In this document: positions 9,656 through 18,626 of the stretch, piece after piece
How the letters are laid out: each line of letters opens with the position of its first letter
Position numbering within the stretch: position 1 is the stretch's first letter
Source of the DNA: Verrucomicrobiales bacterium
GTDB lineage: Bacteria > Verrucomicrobiota > Verrucomicrobiia > Verrucomicrobiales > DEV007
DNA length: 64,000 nt
Direction: 5' to 3'
Assembly: GCA_021648365.1 (NCBI GenBank)
Contig: JAKISY010000011.1
Span: forward strand, 3,213-67,212
The notes under the pieces: model-generated
Told to the model about the DNA's origin: nothing
Databases searched by the model: none
What the model saw: the letters and a program-made list of their open reading frames with translations, nothing else
Translations under genes and position numbers: made by a program

Positions 9656-9868
9656 ATGAAACGTAATTTCAACATCATCATCGAACGTGATAGCGAAGGT
9701 TGGCTGGTAGCCAGTGTGCCGAGTCTTCCTGGGTGTCATACTCAGGCAAAAACTTTCGACCAGTTAAATGATCGCATTCAAGAAGCCATCGGACTTTGTA
9801 TTGAAGATGAAGAAGATAGCGAACCCTTTGAGTTTGTTGGGGTGCAGCAAGTGGCTGTTGAAGTATGA
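9656..9868 (+). CDS. hicB: HicB-like antitoxin
   Basis: Protein of 70 residues. The start at 9656 gives the usual MKRNFNIIIERD opening; an upstream in-frame start at 9632 is less likely. The sequence is the partial RNase H-like fold of HicB/UPF0150 (ERDSEGWLVASVPSLPGCHTQA, then a helix QLNDRIQEAI). It lacks any C-terminal DNA-binding domain, as in short HicB forms. It neutralises the HicA mRNA interferase encoded next; the 4-nt ATGA overlap couples their translation. Antitoxin-first order is an alternative arrangement seen in this family. Confidence 0.85.
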   Translation: MKRNFNIIIERDSEGWLVASVPSLPGCHTQAKTFDQLNDRIQEAIGLCIEDEEDSEPFEFVGVQQVAVEV

Positions 9869-10089
9869 GCGGGTTCCCAAGTATCACTGGCAAAGATATG
9901 ATTAAAGCCCTAGGCAAGGTGGGTTTTGTAGTAGCTCGAATCAAAGGCAGTCATCACCGATTGGAGCATTCGGATGGCAGAAAAACAACAGTGCCCGTGC
10001 ATGGAAAAGAGAATCTTGGACCTGGGTTGATCAATAAAATATTACGCGATGTTGATTTGGATCGTGAAAGCCTCAGAGCGTTGTTATGA
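9865..10089 (+). CDS. hicA: HicA-like mRNA interferase toxin
   Basis: Protein of 74 residues with the double-stranded RNA-binding-like fold of HicA. It shows ITGKDMIKAL followed by the conserved GSHHRLEHSDGR segment; the first of the two His is the expected catalytic residue, and TVPVHG follows as in typical members. It cleaves mRNA when HicB is lost. Intact by length, so the module may be active. Confidence 0.87.
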   Translation: MSGFPSITGKDMIKALGKVGFVVARIKGSHHRLEHSDGRKTTVPVHGKENLGPGLINKILRDVDLDRESLRALL

Positions 10090-10252
10090 TTTTTCACTCA
10101 GTCGCTCATTTTTGAGAAACCCGCGATTGATCTGTAAGTCTCTGCATTTGTCGCCGCAACCATTTTCACAAAGGGAGAAGGCGAGTTTCAACGGGGTGAA
10201 CTTGCTTGAAAGCACGGACCAATGGAAATCGTTACACCAATGGAGTTTGAAT
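10090..10252. other. Gap after hicA with a decayed GC-rich repeat
   Basis: No gene is seen. The part at about 10150-10190 (CCGCAACCATTTTCACAAAG, then GGAGAAGGCG) looks like a degraded copy of the CCTCACCCC...CTCTCCC..GGGAGAG palindrome found intact inside hsdM and hsdS at 62-64 kb. This is a visual match with several mismatches, not an alignment. Confidence 0.3.
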
Positions 10253-10456
10253 ATGAAGGGTGAGAAAAAAAGAAGCGAAGCAATTCCTGGTTTTCATGCG
10301 GTGCAGCAATCCAAAGAAGCGAAAGAGGCAGTGGGAGCGCAAATCGCTCATTTGAACGCGGAGCAAACATTGGAGTGGTTTAAAAAAAGAAGTGTCATCC
10401 CGAAGAGCAAAGTATCGCAAAGGTATTCTTCCATAGCAGGTCTTCATTCACGGTGA
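10253..10456 (+). CDS. Small charged hypothetical protein
   Basis: Possible 67-residue protein. A GGAG ribosome-binding site lies 7 nt before the ATG, the best support for it. The product is hydrophilic, starts MKGEKKRSEAIPGFHAVQQS and has a helical middle (KEAKEAVGAQIAHLNAEQTLEWF). I do not recognise the family; the size, charge and place just after hicBA would suit an antitoxin-like or orphan island gene. The frame stays open upstream to 10049, but that part is repeat-derived and not protein-like. Confidence 0.4.
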   Translation: MKGEKKRSEAIPGFHAVQQSKEAKEAVGAQIAHLNAEQTLEWFKKRSVIPKSKVSQRYSSIAGLHSR

Positions 10457-10701
10457 TTCCACTCCTACAGCCTTGATGCTCAAAAGTCCTAGAAAGTGAT
10501 CGCTTACGCTTGGTTTTTTTACAGGTATTCGTATGATTTCCTCCGTCCTATCAAGGTAGGGAGAGGCTTTGCGTTTATAAAACGCCCTCAATCCTAGGGT
10601 TCGTTTGTCCCCTATCTCCTGCACCTGATTTGTAACAATCATTGCAATCTGTGCAGCTGAATTTATGGTGCGCGCGATCACAATGGTGATCTGATACACA
10701 G
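10457..10701. other. Gene-free gap upstream of the NMNAT-like gene
   Basis: About 245 nt without a supported gene. It should hold the promoter of the downstream gene. A short palindrome-like stretch (GCGCGCGATCACAATGGTGATC) lies about 20 nt before that gene; no clear promoter boxes were found by eye. Confidence 0.3.
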
Positions 10702-12075
10702 ATGAAAAAGAAAAAAAGAAAAGTTCGTTCCACTTATGAAAAAGCACTGCGCATCAATCTCGATGCGGCTCCTTATGGCACCTTTGCTGAAATTGGGGCA
10801 GGGCAAGAAGTCGCCAATTGGTTTTTCCGAGCATCAGCGACAGCAGGCACAGTGGCAAAGGCGATCTCTGCTTATGACATGACGGTCAGCGATGCAATCT
10901 ACGGCAAAGCCCATCGCTATGTATCGCGTCAACGTGTCAGTGCGATGCTCGAATACGAGTATGACCTACTCCTCGAGCGCCTAGCTGGAGGGCGGGGCGA
11001 CAAGACGACTTTTTTCAGCTTTTGCAATACGGTGCGGGCGAGAGGCTACAAAGATGATGCCGAATGTCATGGTTGGTTAGGGGTGAGATTACAGCTCAAA
11101 CCCCAGGAGGAGCCCTGCCAGATCCTCATCCATGTGCGCTTATTGGATCAAGAAAATGTGGATCAAATGGAGGCTCTGGGGCGAGTCGGCGTCAATCTAC
11201 TGCACGCGGCTTTTTATCATCGCGATACCTTGAAGGTCTTTGCTGATTCATTGGTAGATGGGCTGAACGAAGGGCGCGTAGAGGTCGATATGCTGAAGTT
11301 CAGTGGCAAGGGTTTTGAAATGATCGACAACCGTCTCTGCCACTTGCAACTGGTGCAAAGCGGCCTCACCGATGCTGCGATGTTTTTGCCTAATGGCGAG
11401 GTAGTGCAGCCTGCTGAGGTGCTCTACAAAAAGCCGATCATTCTATTGCGCGGCAGCTTTGACCCAGTGACCAATCTCCATCTTGATATGATTCGCCAGA
11501 CGCGCGGTGAGTTCAAAAAACATCTGACGCAGGAACAAAACGAAGACACCATCGAGCTTTGTGAAATCTCCATGAACAATCTACTGCGTGGGGGTGCCGT
11601 GGATCATCTCGCCTTTCTCGATCGTGCCGATGCGCTACAGGCCCTGGGAAAAACAGTATTGATCTCTCGTTGCCCGGAATTTCACCGCATAGCTACTTAC
11701 CTAAGCATGAACACTACCAGTCCCATTGGTATCGTTTTGAGCATTGGATTGCTGAATGAGCTGTTTAAAGAAAAATGGTCAAAAAATCTCGCCGGCGGGA
11801 TTCTGGAATCCTTTGGGCGCTTGTTCAAAAACGAACTCTCTCTCTACGTCTATCCTTGGCTCAACCGTAGCACCAACGAATTAGTTACCGCAGAAAACTT
11901 CAAGGTCGCCCAGCATCTCGAACAGCTCTATGCCTACTTCCGCGCAAATAACAAAATCCATCCGATTCAGTGTAGCGATTTTGACTTGCTGAAATACACG
12001 GGGCGCGACGTGCAAAAAATGATCGAAGCGGGTGATGATAAATGGAAAACGCTCGTGCCAGAGCAAGCTCAATAA
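10702..12075 (+). CDS. Conserved nucleotidyltransferase-like protein (often annotated nicotinate-nucleotide adenylyltransferase)
   Basis: Protein of 457 residues. After a basic start (MKKKKRKVRSTYEKAL) comes a highly conserved block, GTFAEIGAGQEVANWFFR, and RYVSRQR, shared with large proteins of Bacteroidota and Verrucomicrobiota that databases tend to call NMNAT. The only link to that activity that I see is GSFDPVTNLHLDMI at about 251-264, which mirrors the GSFDPxTNGHLD motif of phosphopantetheine/nicotinate adenylyltransferases, with Leu in place of Gly before the second His. About 250 residues precede and 190 follow it, far more than a plain NMNAT (about 200 residues). Cytosolic. The enzymatic call is weak; family conservation is clear. 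Confidence 0.65.
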   Translation: MKKKKRKVRSTYEKALRINLDAAPYGTFAEIGAGQEVANWFFRASATAGTVAKAISAYDMTVSDAIYGKAHRYVSRQRVSAMLEYEYDLLLERLAGGRGDKTTFFSFCNTVRARGYKDDAECHGWLGVRLQLKPQEEPCQILIHVRLLDQENVDQMEALGRVGVNLLHAAFYHRDTLKVFADSLVDGLNEGRVEVDMLKFSGKGFEMIDNRLCHLQLVQSGLTDAAMFLPNGEVVQPAEVLYKKPIILLRGSFDPVTNLHLDMIRQTRGEFKKHLTQEQNEDTIELCEISMNNLLRGGAVDHLAFLDRADALQALGKTVLISRCPEFHRIATYLSMNTTSPIGIVLSIGLLNELFKEKWSKNLAGGILESFGRLFKNELSLYVYPWLNRSTNELVTAENFKVAQHLEQLYAYFRANNKIHPIQCSDFDLLKYTGRDVQKMIEAGDDKWKTLVPEQAQ

Positions 12076-12091
12076 GTCGTGGCAGTGAATT

Positions 12092-13150
12092 TCACAATAA
12101 CTTCTCTAAAGCCCGGCGATAAGGGGCGCCGAGGGTGAGTTGATCGAGCTCTGCGATCGCAAACCACTTGCGATGTTGATCAAGCTTGATGTTTGCTGTG
12201 TCTTTGACCTGGTGCACGTAGAGCGTCACTCGATACTTGGTGATCGAGTATTTCATGGTGAGCACTATTTGTTCTTTCTGGTGGGGGCTATGGCTACTTT
12301 CTTCGGCGTGTAAAGCGGGCAATTTCCACAGCCCCGTCCTACGACTGCCGCTTTCTTTTTCTAGCAAGATCCGCCCCTTGTTCTTGGCAAACAAAACATC
12401 CTCTTCCATCAGCACGGTCTTTTGGCGCGGCTTTTTGATCGGTAGCGATTTGGGATCACGGGTGGCGCAGTAAGCGGAGACAGGGCAATCGCCGCATAAA
12501 GGTTCACTGCGATTACATAGGGTTTGTCCCAGCTCCATCAATGCCGAGTTGTATTCACGCGAGCGAGCGTTTTTGCGCTTGGGCATCAACTGCTGTGCTA
12601 GGCTCCAAATCATTTTGCCACCAGCAGTGCTGTCCACCGCTTCGCGATAATCGAACAGCCGCGCCAATACTCGCGCTACATTGCCATCGACAATAGCGGC
12701 AGGTAGATCAAAAGCAAAACTCGCCACTGCTCCAGCGGTGTAAGGTCCGACACCTGGCAGCAGCCGAATGCTCGCCAAATCTGCGGGAAAGCTGCCAGCG
12801 AATTGCTGCTCGATGTTTTGCGCGCATTGATGCAAGCGCCGCGCGCGCGAGTAATAACCTAGACCTTCCCACAGCTTCAATACCTCGCTCTCGTCTGCCG
12901 CAGCCAGTGTTTTTGTCTCGGGAAAACGCTTCATCCAGCGTTGATAATACCCGCGCTCCAAGACGGTGGCGACTTGCGTCTGTTGCAACATCAACTCGCT
13001 CACTAAAATAGCGTAAGGGTCCTGGGTATCGCGCCATGGGTAGCTCTTACCATTTTGCTCAAACCAGCGAATCAATTTGGCACGAAATGAGCTTCCCTCA
13101 CCTGCAAGGGCGTCGTGTCGCTGGGCGATTTTCTGATTTCTGAGATTCAT
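12092..13150 (-). CDS. mutY: Adenine DNA glycosylase MutY
   Basis: Removes adenine mispaired with 8-oxoguanine. Protein of 352 residues. The N-terminal HhH-GPD domain has E52 in SELMLQQTQV, the helix-hairpin-helix LPGVGPYTAGA (131-141) and the catalytic Asp in VDGN (D155). The 4Fe-4S cluster ligands are C212, C219, C222 and C228 (spacing C-x6-C-x2-C-x5-C). The C-terminal NUDIX-like domain (about 245-352) reads the 8-oxoG strand. Single gene, divergent from the HU gene. Confidence 0.93.
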   Translation of the reverse strand: MNLRNQKIAQRHDALAGEGSSFRAKLIRWFEQNGKSYPWRDTQDPYAILVSELMLQQTQVATVLERGYYQRWMKRFPETKTLAAADESEVLKLWEGLGYYSRARRLHQCAQNIEQQFAGSFPADLASIRLLPGVGPYTAGAVASFAFDLPAAIVDGNVARVLARLFDYREAVDSTAGGKMIWSLAQQLMPKRKNARSREYNSALMELGQTLCNRSEPLCGDCPVSAYCATRDPKSLPIKKPRQKTVLMEEDVLFAKNKGRILLEKESGSRRTGLWKLPALHAEESSHSPHQKEQIVLTMKYSITKYRVTLYVHQVKDTANIKLDQHRKWFAIAELDQLTLGAPYRRALEKLL

Positions 13151-13335
13151 TGGTGTAAGAGTCTGTTATCGGAGCTATCCATAACGACATGTATTCAAAC
13201 AATTTAGAGCAAAATACACACAGTTATCTAAAGTAGCAGTTGCGAGCTGACAAAAAACAAGCAGATTGCGAAACTAGACACTTAAGTTCAGTGAAGCTTT
13301 CGCCCTTCTTTAAATTAAACTCATTCTTATACCCA
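13151..13335. promoter_or_regulatory. Divergent promoter region mutY / HU
   Basis: 185 nt, AT-rich between divergent genes. It contains the HU leader; no ribosome-binding AGG run is obvious before the HU start ATG at 13336. No other gene is supported here. Confidence 0.4.
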
Positions 13336-13644
13336 ATGGCTACTATAACCAAGCGTGATCTCGTTGTGCAAATCAGTAATGAAACGGGCTTGACCCAGCA
13401 ACAGGTTTTTGATGTGATCCAACACACAGTGGAAAACATCACTCGCAGTCTGGCACAAAACGACGAGGTGGTGATCCGTAATTTTGGAGCTTTCAGTGTG
13501 AAAAAAACACGCGCTAAAGTAGGTCGTAATCCTAATCGTCCAAAAGACGAAGTAGTGATCCCCGAACGCGCTGTGGTGAAATTTCGCCCCGGCAAAGAAC
13601 TCAAAGAGCGAGTCGCCAAACTCTTGCCTCAGTTGGTCAACTGA
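13336..13644 (+). CDS. HU/IHF-family DNA-binding protein
   Basis: Protein of 102 residues, starting MATITKRDLVVQISNETG. It has the HU dimerisation helices, the FGAFSVKKTRAKVGRNPNRP beta-arm with the intercalating-Pro RNPNRP segment, and a C-terminal VKFRPGKELKERV helix. It bends and packages DNA; whether it is HU-like or IHF-like cannot be told from sequence alone. Start chosen at 13336 since all family members begin there; the frame upstream is open but not conserved. Confidence 0.92.
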   Translation: MATITKRDLVVQISNETGLTQQQVFDVIQHTVENITRSLAQNDEVVIRNFGAFSVKKTRAKVGRNPNRPKDEVVIPERAVVKFRPGKELKERVAKLLPQLVN

Positions 13645-13670
13645 TCAACGGTCAAGATCAAGCCTTCAGC

Positions 13671-14744
13671 CTATTTCGCAAATACACCTTCAGGGCTTGC
13701 CGCTTGGGCCAGTTTCGCCATGCTGCCCTCGGGCAGCAGCCTTCCAGTGCGCTGACGCAGCTCTTCGATAAGTTTTTTACGCTTCCTCTGCTCAGGCAGC
13801 TGCCCCGCTTCGAGTTGTGCCACTTGGATCAGCAGGCCGTCGCGCCAAATCCAGGCGCCTTTCTGAAAAGGGCCGACCACTGCGGGATCGGTCCAGGTAT
13901 GGATAGAAATCAACCGATCGCTGATCGCAGCTGCGAGATGCATCGGCCCGCTATCGACGCTGACCACTGTATCTGCTTGGCGCAGGCACCAGATCAACTG
14001 TGGCAGATTGGTTTTACCCATCAGGTCAAGCGTATTGGCTGGCAGAGTCTGCCCTTGCCAAGAATCTGAACCAAGCAGCGCTATTTGCACCTCAGCGTGA
14101 TGTTGCTGCAGCGATTGACAGAATTCCGACACCTCTTGCTCGGTCAAAGATTTACCTAGTCCGCGCGAAAACGGGTGCAAAATCACCAACGGACGCCCGT
14201 CCTCTCTAACCATGCCTTGCACCTTCTCACCCGCCGGCAACCAGAACGACAAAGGCTGCTCATCATCGTCAAGCGCACCCTGCGACTGCGCCAGACGCAT
14301 GTAACGCTGTATAGCGTGCAGCTTTTTCCAATCCGGTAGGTTTATTTTTTCATCATAAAAAAAAGAAGCACCTTCTCTTGCTTGCCTGAAACCACAAACG
14401 TGTTTTGCCCCGCAAGCTTTGGCTAACAAAGCGGAGCGAAGTAATCCTTGCAAATCAATCACTCGATCAAAATGACGAGGGGCGAGATTTTCCACCGCCC
14501 ACTTTCGTGCCTGCAACAAGGCACCTAAACCACGGAAATCTCTACGCGGAAAGGGGATCACCTCTTCGAGATCGGGATGACCTTCCAGCAAAGGCACCCA
14601 TTCTTCATTGACCAACCACTGAATGTCCCAATGGGGGTGTGCTTTTTTTAGGGCGGCTACCGCAGGCAGGGTGTGGATGACATCGCCAAACGAACTCGGT
14701 TTGATCACCAGAACGCGCTCCTGCTTGGCGGGTTCTGTAGTCAT
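13671..14744 (-). CDS. Glycosyltransferase family 9 (heptosyltransferase-like)
   Basis: Protein of 357 residues from the ATG at 14744 (a GTG three codons earlier is possible). It has the GT9 signature: VLVIKPSSFGDVIHTLPAVAAL near the N-terminus, VIDLQGLLRSALLA, and SVDSGPMHLAAAI in the C-terminal nucleotide-sugar domain. GT9 enzymes add heptose or related sugars to the lipopolysaccharide core on the cytosolic side of the inner membrane. It is 12 nt downstream of a phosphoesterase gene with the same direction. Confidence 0.87.
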   Translation of the reverse strand: MTTEPAKQERVLVIKPSSFGDVIHTLPAVAALKKAHPHWDIQWLVNEEWVPLLEGHPDLEEVIPFPRRDFRGLGALLQARKWAVENLAPRHFDRVIDLQGLLRSALLAKACGAKHVCGFRQAREGASFFYDEKINLPDWKKLHAIQRYMRLAQSQGALDDDEQPLSFWLPAGEKVQGMVREDGRPLVILHPFSRGLGKSLTEQEVSEFCQSLQQHHAEVQIALLGSDSWQGQTLPANTLDLMGKTNLPQLIWCLRQADTVVSVDSGPMHLAAAISDRLISIHTWTDPAVVGPFQKGAWIWRDGLLIQVAQLEAGQLPEQRKRKKLIEELRQRTGRLLPEGSMAKLAQAASPEGVFAK

Positions 14745-14756
14745 GGCAGACACAGC

Positions 14757-15479
14757 TTATTTGCCCACTGCAAGACGATTTGCCAACATTTCTGGCAGAC
14801 CGGCATCGATGATTTTAGCCTGAGTGGTTTTCAGATCATAATCCAAACGGCGGAAAGTGACCGTTTGATTGCCGACGTCATAGATCGCGTAAGAAGCACG
14901 CCAATCCCCATCACGAGGTTGCCCAACACTGCCTACATTGATGAAATATTTCTTAGCAGGATCGATATGAGCCTCGTCACCATCCATCACCTCGACACTG
15001 TCGCCCTTAGCATAAATTTTCGGCGTATGCGTATGGCCATAAAAACAAACAGGCGTGAACTGATAGCTGAAACTCGCCATCGCATCAAACTTGTTGGTCA
15101 CATAACCCCAACTGCCCGGCGTATCGAGAGTGGCGTGCACGATGGTGAAATGACGCACCTGACGCACCAGCTTCACATTCATCAGATAATCTTTGTCATC
15201 GGTGGTCAAATTCTCCCGAGTCCATTCCAGCGCTTGTTTGGCGAGCGGGTTCATGCCGCCAAGTGGAGCCGAGGTCGAAGCTTCTTCGTCGTGATTGCCT
15301 TTGACCATCGGGCAATCGAGATCGCGTATGATTTGTAAACACTCATGAGGATTCGCGTTGTAACCCACCACATCACCGATACAGACAAAATCTGTACAAT
15401 CGTGATCCGCCGCATCGGTTAGAACGGTTTCCAGTGCCTCTAGGTTGGCGTGTATGTCTCCAAAAATGGCGAATTTCAT
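14757..15479 (-). CDS. Calcineurin-like metallophosphoesterase
   Basis: Protein of 240 residues carrying all the metal motifs of the family: GDIHAN (7-12), GDVVGYNANP, GNHDEE and GHTHTPK, followed by NVGSVGQPRDGD. This order matches the YfcE/diadenosine-tetraphosphatase-like group with a two-metal centre. Cytosolic. The substrate is not predictable. It is cotranscribed with the glycosyltransferase gene downstream, which does not by itself define its role. Confidence 0.87.
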   Translation of the reverse strand: MKFAIFGDIHANLEALETVLTDAADHDCTDFVCIGDVVGYNANPHECLQIIRDLDCPMVKGNHDEEASTSAPLGGMNPLAKQALEWTRENLTTDDKDYLMNVKLVRQVRHFTIVHATLDTPGSWGYVTNKFDAMASFSYQFTPVCFYGHTHTPKIYAKGDSVEVMDGDEAHIDPAKKYFINVGSVGQPRDGDWRASYAIYDVGNQTVTFRRLDYDLKTTQAKIIDAGLPEMLANRLAVGK

Positions 15480-15647
15480 TGCCTTAATCTATTCTCTACT
15501 CGCCGTTTTACCATAGGTGATGTCATCAAGACAACCTCTTTCTCAGCAAGCAAGTTGAGAACTGAAGCACACCTTGACCGAACCGCAATGCTTTGGCGAC
15601 AAAAATAAGCACTAATCTCCAAATATTCTAAACTCAATACTGGGAAA

Positions 15648-16484
15648 TTATTGGATTCTGATTCCGCCAGGCAGCTTTTGTTCCCGCTTCTTCGCTCGCT
15701 CTTGACGCAGAATATCGGGATGGACATCTGGTATCCTTTGAATCAGAGGGATATCCAATTTTTCCTCCAGTTGTTTCAGACTGACGATGACGGATGGCAG
15801 GCGACGATGGATAGCACCCTCATCGTAAAGTGCTCGCAGGTAATCATAAGCTTCGCGTTCATGACCCGGGCATTGCGCCAACATGTAGCCCACAAAACGA
15901 ACCAAGTAAGCCGAAGCATGGGGACGGGCATAGGCTTGGCGATAGGCTTCGGCGGCAGCACAATAGTCATGTTTCTTTTCCCTATAAACAAACCCCAGTT
16001 CTTCCCAAGGTTTCGCCGCTTGAGGATTATTGCGGATACCTTGCTGCAAAAAAACGATGCCTTTGTCCACATACTCTTGCCTCATTTTTTCTCTCAAAGC
16101 TGGTGGCAGCGACTCGTTCAACTGCACATTGGCGCTGGCATTCGCCCATAAATGCCAAGCCCCCTTGATCCAGCTATCAACATCGCGCGGTTGCAGCGTG
16201 GTGATGATATGATAGTCCCGCTCCACAGTTTCCCAGTCCGTCATCTGCCACGCATCATGCGCGTGCAGGGTCATGTAGATAGAGACCAACGAACGCAGTC
16301 CGCCTAACGCAGCCAGCGTAGCCGATTGTCCCATTTGCTCGCGCAAAGATTCCCCTGGGGGATTCGATAGCAGCCCAGCAGCACTCAGCTCGCCATTCAG
16401 CTTCTTCTCCCAAGGCGCCCGTATCAAGCCGCCGATCAGCAACAACATCACCACTAGGAAAAACTTTTTCGCAAATAGCGCCAT
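15648..16484 (-). CDS. Membrane-anchored TPR-like protein, partner of an ABC exporter
   Basis: Protein of 278 residues. A single N-terminal membrane anchor (KKFFLVVMLLLIGGLI) is followed by a helical, TPR-like domain facing the periplasm (for example GAWHLWANAS, then GIRNNPQAAKPWEELGFVYRE and DYCAAAEAYRQAYARP). No enzyme motif was seen. Its start overlaps the stop of the ABC permease gene (TGATG), so it is the third gene of the ATPase-permease operon and probably a scaffold or assembly partner for the exporter (inferred). Confidence 0.65.
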   Translation of the reverse strand: MALFAKKFFLVVMLLLIGGLIRAPWEKKLNGELSAAGLLSNPPGESLREQMGQSATLAALGGLRSLVSIYMTLHAHDAWQMTDWETVERDYHIITTLQPRDVDSWIKGAWHLWANASANVQLNESLPPALREKMRQEYVDKGIVFLQQGIRNNPQAAKPWEELGFVYREKKHDYCAAAEAYRQAYARPHASAYLVRFVGYMLAQCPGHEREAYDYLRALYDEGAIHRRLPSVIVSLKQLEEKLDIPLIQRIPDVHPDILRQERAKKREQKLPGGIRIQ

Positions 16485-17431
16485 CAGAACTCCTTATCAG
16501 AAAATACAAACCACGACGCGATCGTGAACAACCCCAAATACAAGGCTGCCAATCCGCTCATCTCCACCATCGTAGCTAACCCCACGACTTGACCACTCGA
16601 AATGCTGTCGCTGATATTAAAAATCTGGAAATCCGGAATCACCAAAATCATAACCTTCCCGATCATGCGAGTGATCCAGCCGCCCTGCTGCTCCACCACC
16701 CAAAAATCCGTCGCCATCTTATGAAAGTGACCAATCAGAAAAACCACAAAGGTAATGATGATGGTGAACAGCGAGCTCGATGCAAAGGTGGAAACTAACA
16801 TCGCCACCGCAGCCAGTACCGCTGATTTCAGGAAAACTGCCAGCACACCGTAGAGCAAATTAAGGTCAGGTCCATAGGCAGCGATCATCGCCGCCTCAGT
16901 GATACGATCCTCTTCTGTGAATCTAGGATTTTGCGCCATGTGGTGCATCTCACTGGCGATTATACTGGTCTCCTGAAAATGCAATATCACGGTGAACAAG
17001 CCACACATCAAAGCCAGAGCCACCCCAATCACTGCGAGCACCCCCAGCAGCTTCCCTACCAAATATTCCAAGCGCGGCACCGGTTTGCACAAGATCGTGT
17101 AGAGCGTGCGGTCTTCTAAATCGCGCGGAATCAAAACTGCCGTCGCGGTGATGGCGAACAACCAAGAAAAAATCGACATTGCGCCCAATGAAGTCTCTCG
17201 TATCACCTTCAACTGCTGCACCGGCGTATAGAGCAAATTTAGATTACTCGCCGCTATCACCAACAAGGCAAAAATAGCTAAGAAGTAAAAAGTCTTCATC
17301 CGCACCAACTGGGTGAAGGTGCTCGCCATCAATACCCATACCCGCTGCGCAGAAAAAATCGGCGGCGACTTCACCAAAGGCTCAACTCTCTTTGTTTGGT
17401 CTCTTACCTGTTCTGAAGAATCGCTAGCCAT
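16484..17431 (-). CDS. ABC-2-type exporter permease
   Basis: Protein of 315 residues with about six membrane helices and a cytosolic N-terminal tail of about 30 residues. It shows an ABC-2 pattern: RDLEDRTLYTILCKPVPRLEYLVGKLLGVL after the second helix. It pairs with the ATPase encoded 1 nt upstream. The substrate is unknown; similar permeases of this phylum have no defined cargo. Confidence 0.8.
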   Translation of the reverse strand: MASDSSEQVRDQTKRVEPLVKSPPIFSAQRVWVLMASTFTQLVRMKTFYFLAIFALLVIAASNLNLLYTPVQQLKVIRETSLGAMSIFSWLFAITATAVLIPRDLEDRTLYTILCKPVPRLEYLVGKLLGVLAVIGVALALMCGLFTVILHFQETSIIASEMHHMAQNPRFTEEDRITEAAMIAAYGPDLNLLYGVLAVFLKSAVLAAVAMLVSTFASSSLFTIIITFVVFLIGHFHKMATDFWVVEQQGGWITRMIGKVMILVIPDFQIFNISDSISSGQVVGLATMVEMSGLAALYLGLFTIASWFVFSDKEF

Positions 17432-17432
17432 G

Positions 17433-18311
17433 TTATACTTCCCCCTCAGTCTTACTAGCCTTAGTTCCAGCTTCTGTTTCCGACAAAAATAGCCGCTCCA
17501 AGGTGGTGCGAGGATGCCCTACCCTCACCAGTTGCGCCTTCTCGTCGTCCTTCACCAATTGCTCGATTTGTTCCTGCAAAGCTGCAGGTAGATTTTTCAC
17601 CACCAGTTCGACCTCGTCCTCTACCGCGATCAAATCATCCAAAGCTCCTTCTCTGAGCATTTCCCCTTTTTGCATGATCGCCACCCGATCACACACCTCT
17701 TGCACCTGCTCAAGCTGATGCGAACACAGGATCACCGCCACGCCATCCTGCTTCAGCTGCATGATCAAGTCGCGTATTTTTCTGGAGCCCGCAGGATCCA
17801 CCCCCGCCGTAGGCTCATCGAGGATCACCAACTGCGGACGCTGAATGATCGCTTGCGCCAAACCTATGCGCTGCAGCATGCCTTTGGAGTATCCGCTCAA
17901 TCTACGTTTGGCAGCATCTTCCAAATCGACCATCGCCAACAACTCCGCACAACGATCCTTAAGCACACTCTTTTTCAGACCACAGAGCTTGCCGTAAAAC
18001 TGCAGCGTTTCCCAGCCCGAAAGATGTTTGTAGAAATAAGGATTCTCAGGCAAAAAACCCACCTGATGCCGGCTGCGCACGTCACGGCTGTCCACCCCGA
18101 AGATGCTGGTGCTACCACGAGTAGGTTTCATCAAACCGAGGATCACCTTCATCGTCGTCGATTTGCCCGAACCATTTGGACCGATCAAACCATAGATCTC
18201 CCCCGCCCCCACCGTGAACGATATATTTTTCACCGCCACCAGATAATCGCGCTGTAAGGATAAGGAGAATACCTTAGTCAGATTATGGACTTCTACAGCT
18301 GGCACACTCAT
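17433..18311 (-). CDS. ABC transporter ATP-binding protein
   Basis: Protein of 292 residues. Walker A GPNGSGKST at 44-52, signature LSGYSKGM, Walker B LVILDEPTAG and H-loop CSHQ are all present, so it is a competent ATPase. It has the CcmA/NatA-like form that drives ABC-2 exporters. It is the first gene of a three-gene operon with the permease and a TPR-like protein. Start ATG at 18311. Confidence 0.9.
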   Translation of the reverse strand: MSVPAVEVHNLTKVFSLSLQRDYLVAVKNISFTVGAGEIYGLIGPNGSGKSTTMKVILGLMKPTRGSTSIFGVDSRDVRSRHQVGFLPENPYFYKHLSGWETLQFYGKLCGLKKSVLKDRCAELLAMVDLEDAAKRRLSGYSKGMLQRIGLAQAIIQRPQLVILDEPTAGVDPAGSRKIRDLIMQLKQDGVAVILCSHQLEQVQEVCDRVAIMQKGEMLREGALDDLIAVEDEVELVVKNLPAALQEQIEQLVKDDEKAQLVRVGHPRTTLERLFLSETEAGTKASKTEGEV

Positions 18312-18325
18312 AGTTCTATATCAGA

Positions 18326-18595
18326 CTAGCTTATCGAAAATCCTACGCAATTTGCAAGCAGAGATATGTCTTGCTGTTCTGTTTCTCGGATAAATCCCGC
18401 CAAATGTGATTCCGCAATTTCCTCGATGAATTCTTCCACCTCCGCCTGCTCGCCCATCAGCTGTAGCTCCACTCGCCCATCAGCCATATTTTTCGCCCAG
18501 CCTTGCACCTCAAAGCCCTTCGCCAACTGCTTCACAGAAAAGCGGAAGCCCACCCCTTGCACTCGTCCCGTATAAAATATTTGCTTCGCTACCAT
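18326..18595 (-). CDS. acyP: Acylphosphatase
   Basis: Small cytosolic enzyme that hydrolyses acylphosphates. Protein of 89 residues from the ATG at 18595 (a TTG two codons upstream is less likely). Carries the phosphate-binding loop GRVQGVGFRF with catalytic Arg, and GWAKNMADGRVEL with catalytic Asn. Family length is about 90 residues. It lies 14 nt before the ABC operon and could be cotranscribed. Confidence 0.92.
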   Translation of the reverse strand: MVAKQIFYTGRVQGVGFRFSVKQLAKGFEVQGWAKNMADGRVELQLMGEQAEVEEFIEEIAESHLAGFIRETEQQDISLLANCVGFSIS

Positions 18596-18626
18596 AACCA
18601 AAAAAAGGTTGTCTGCTATCTCACCC

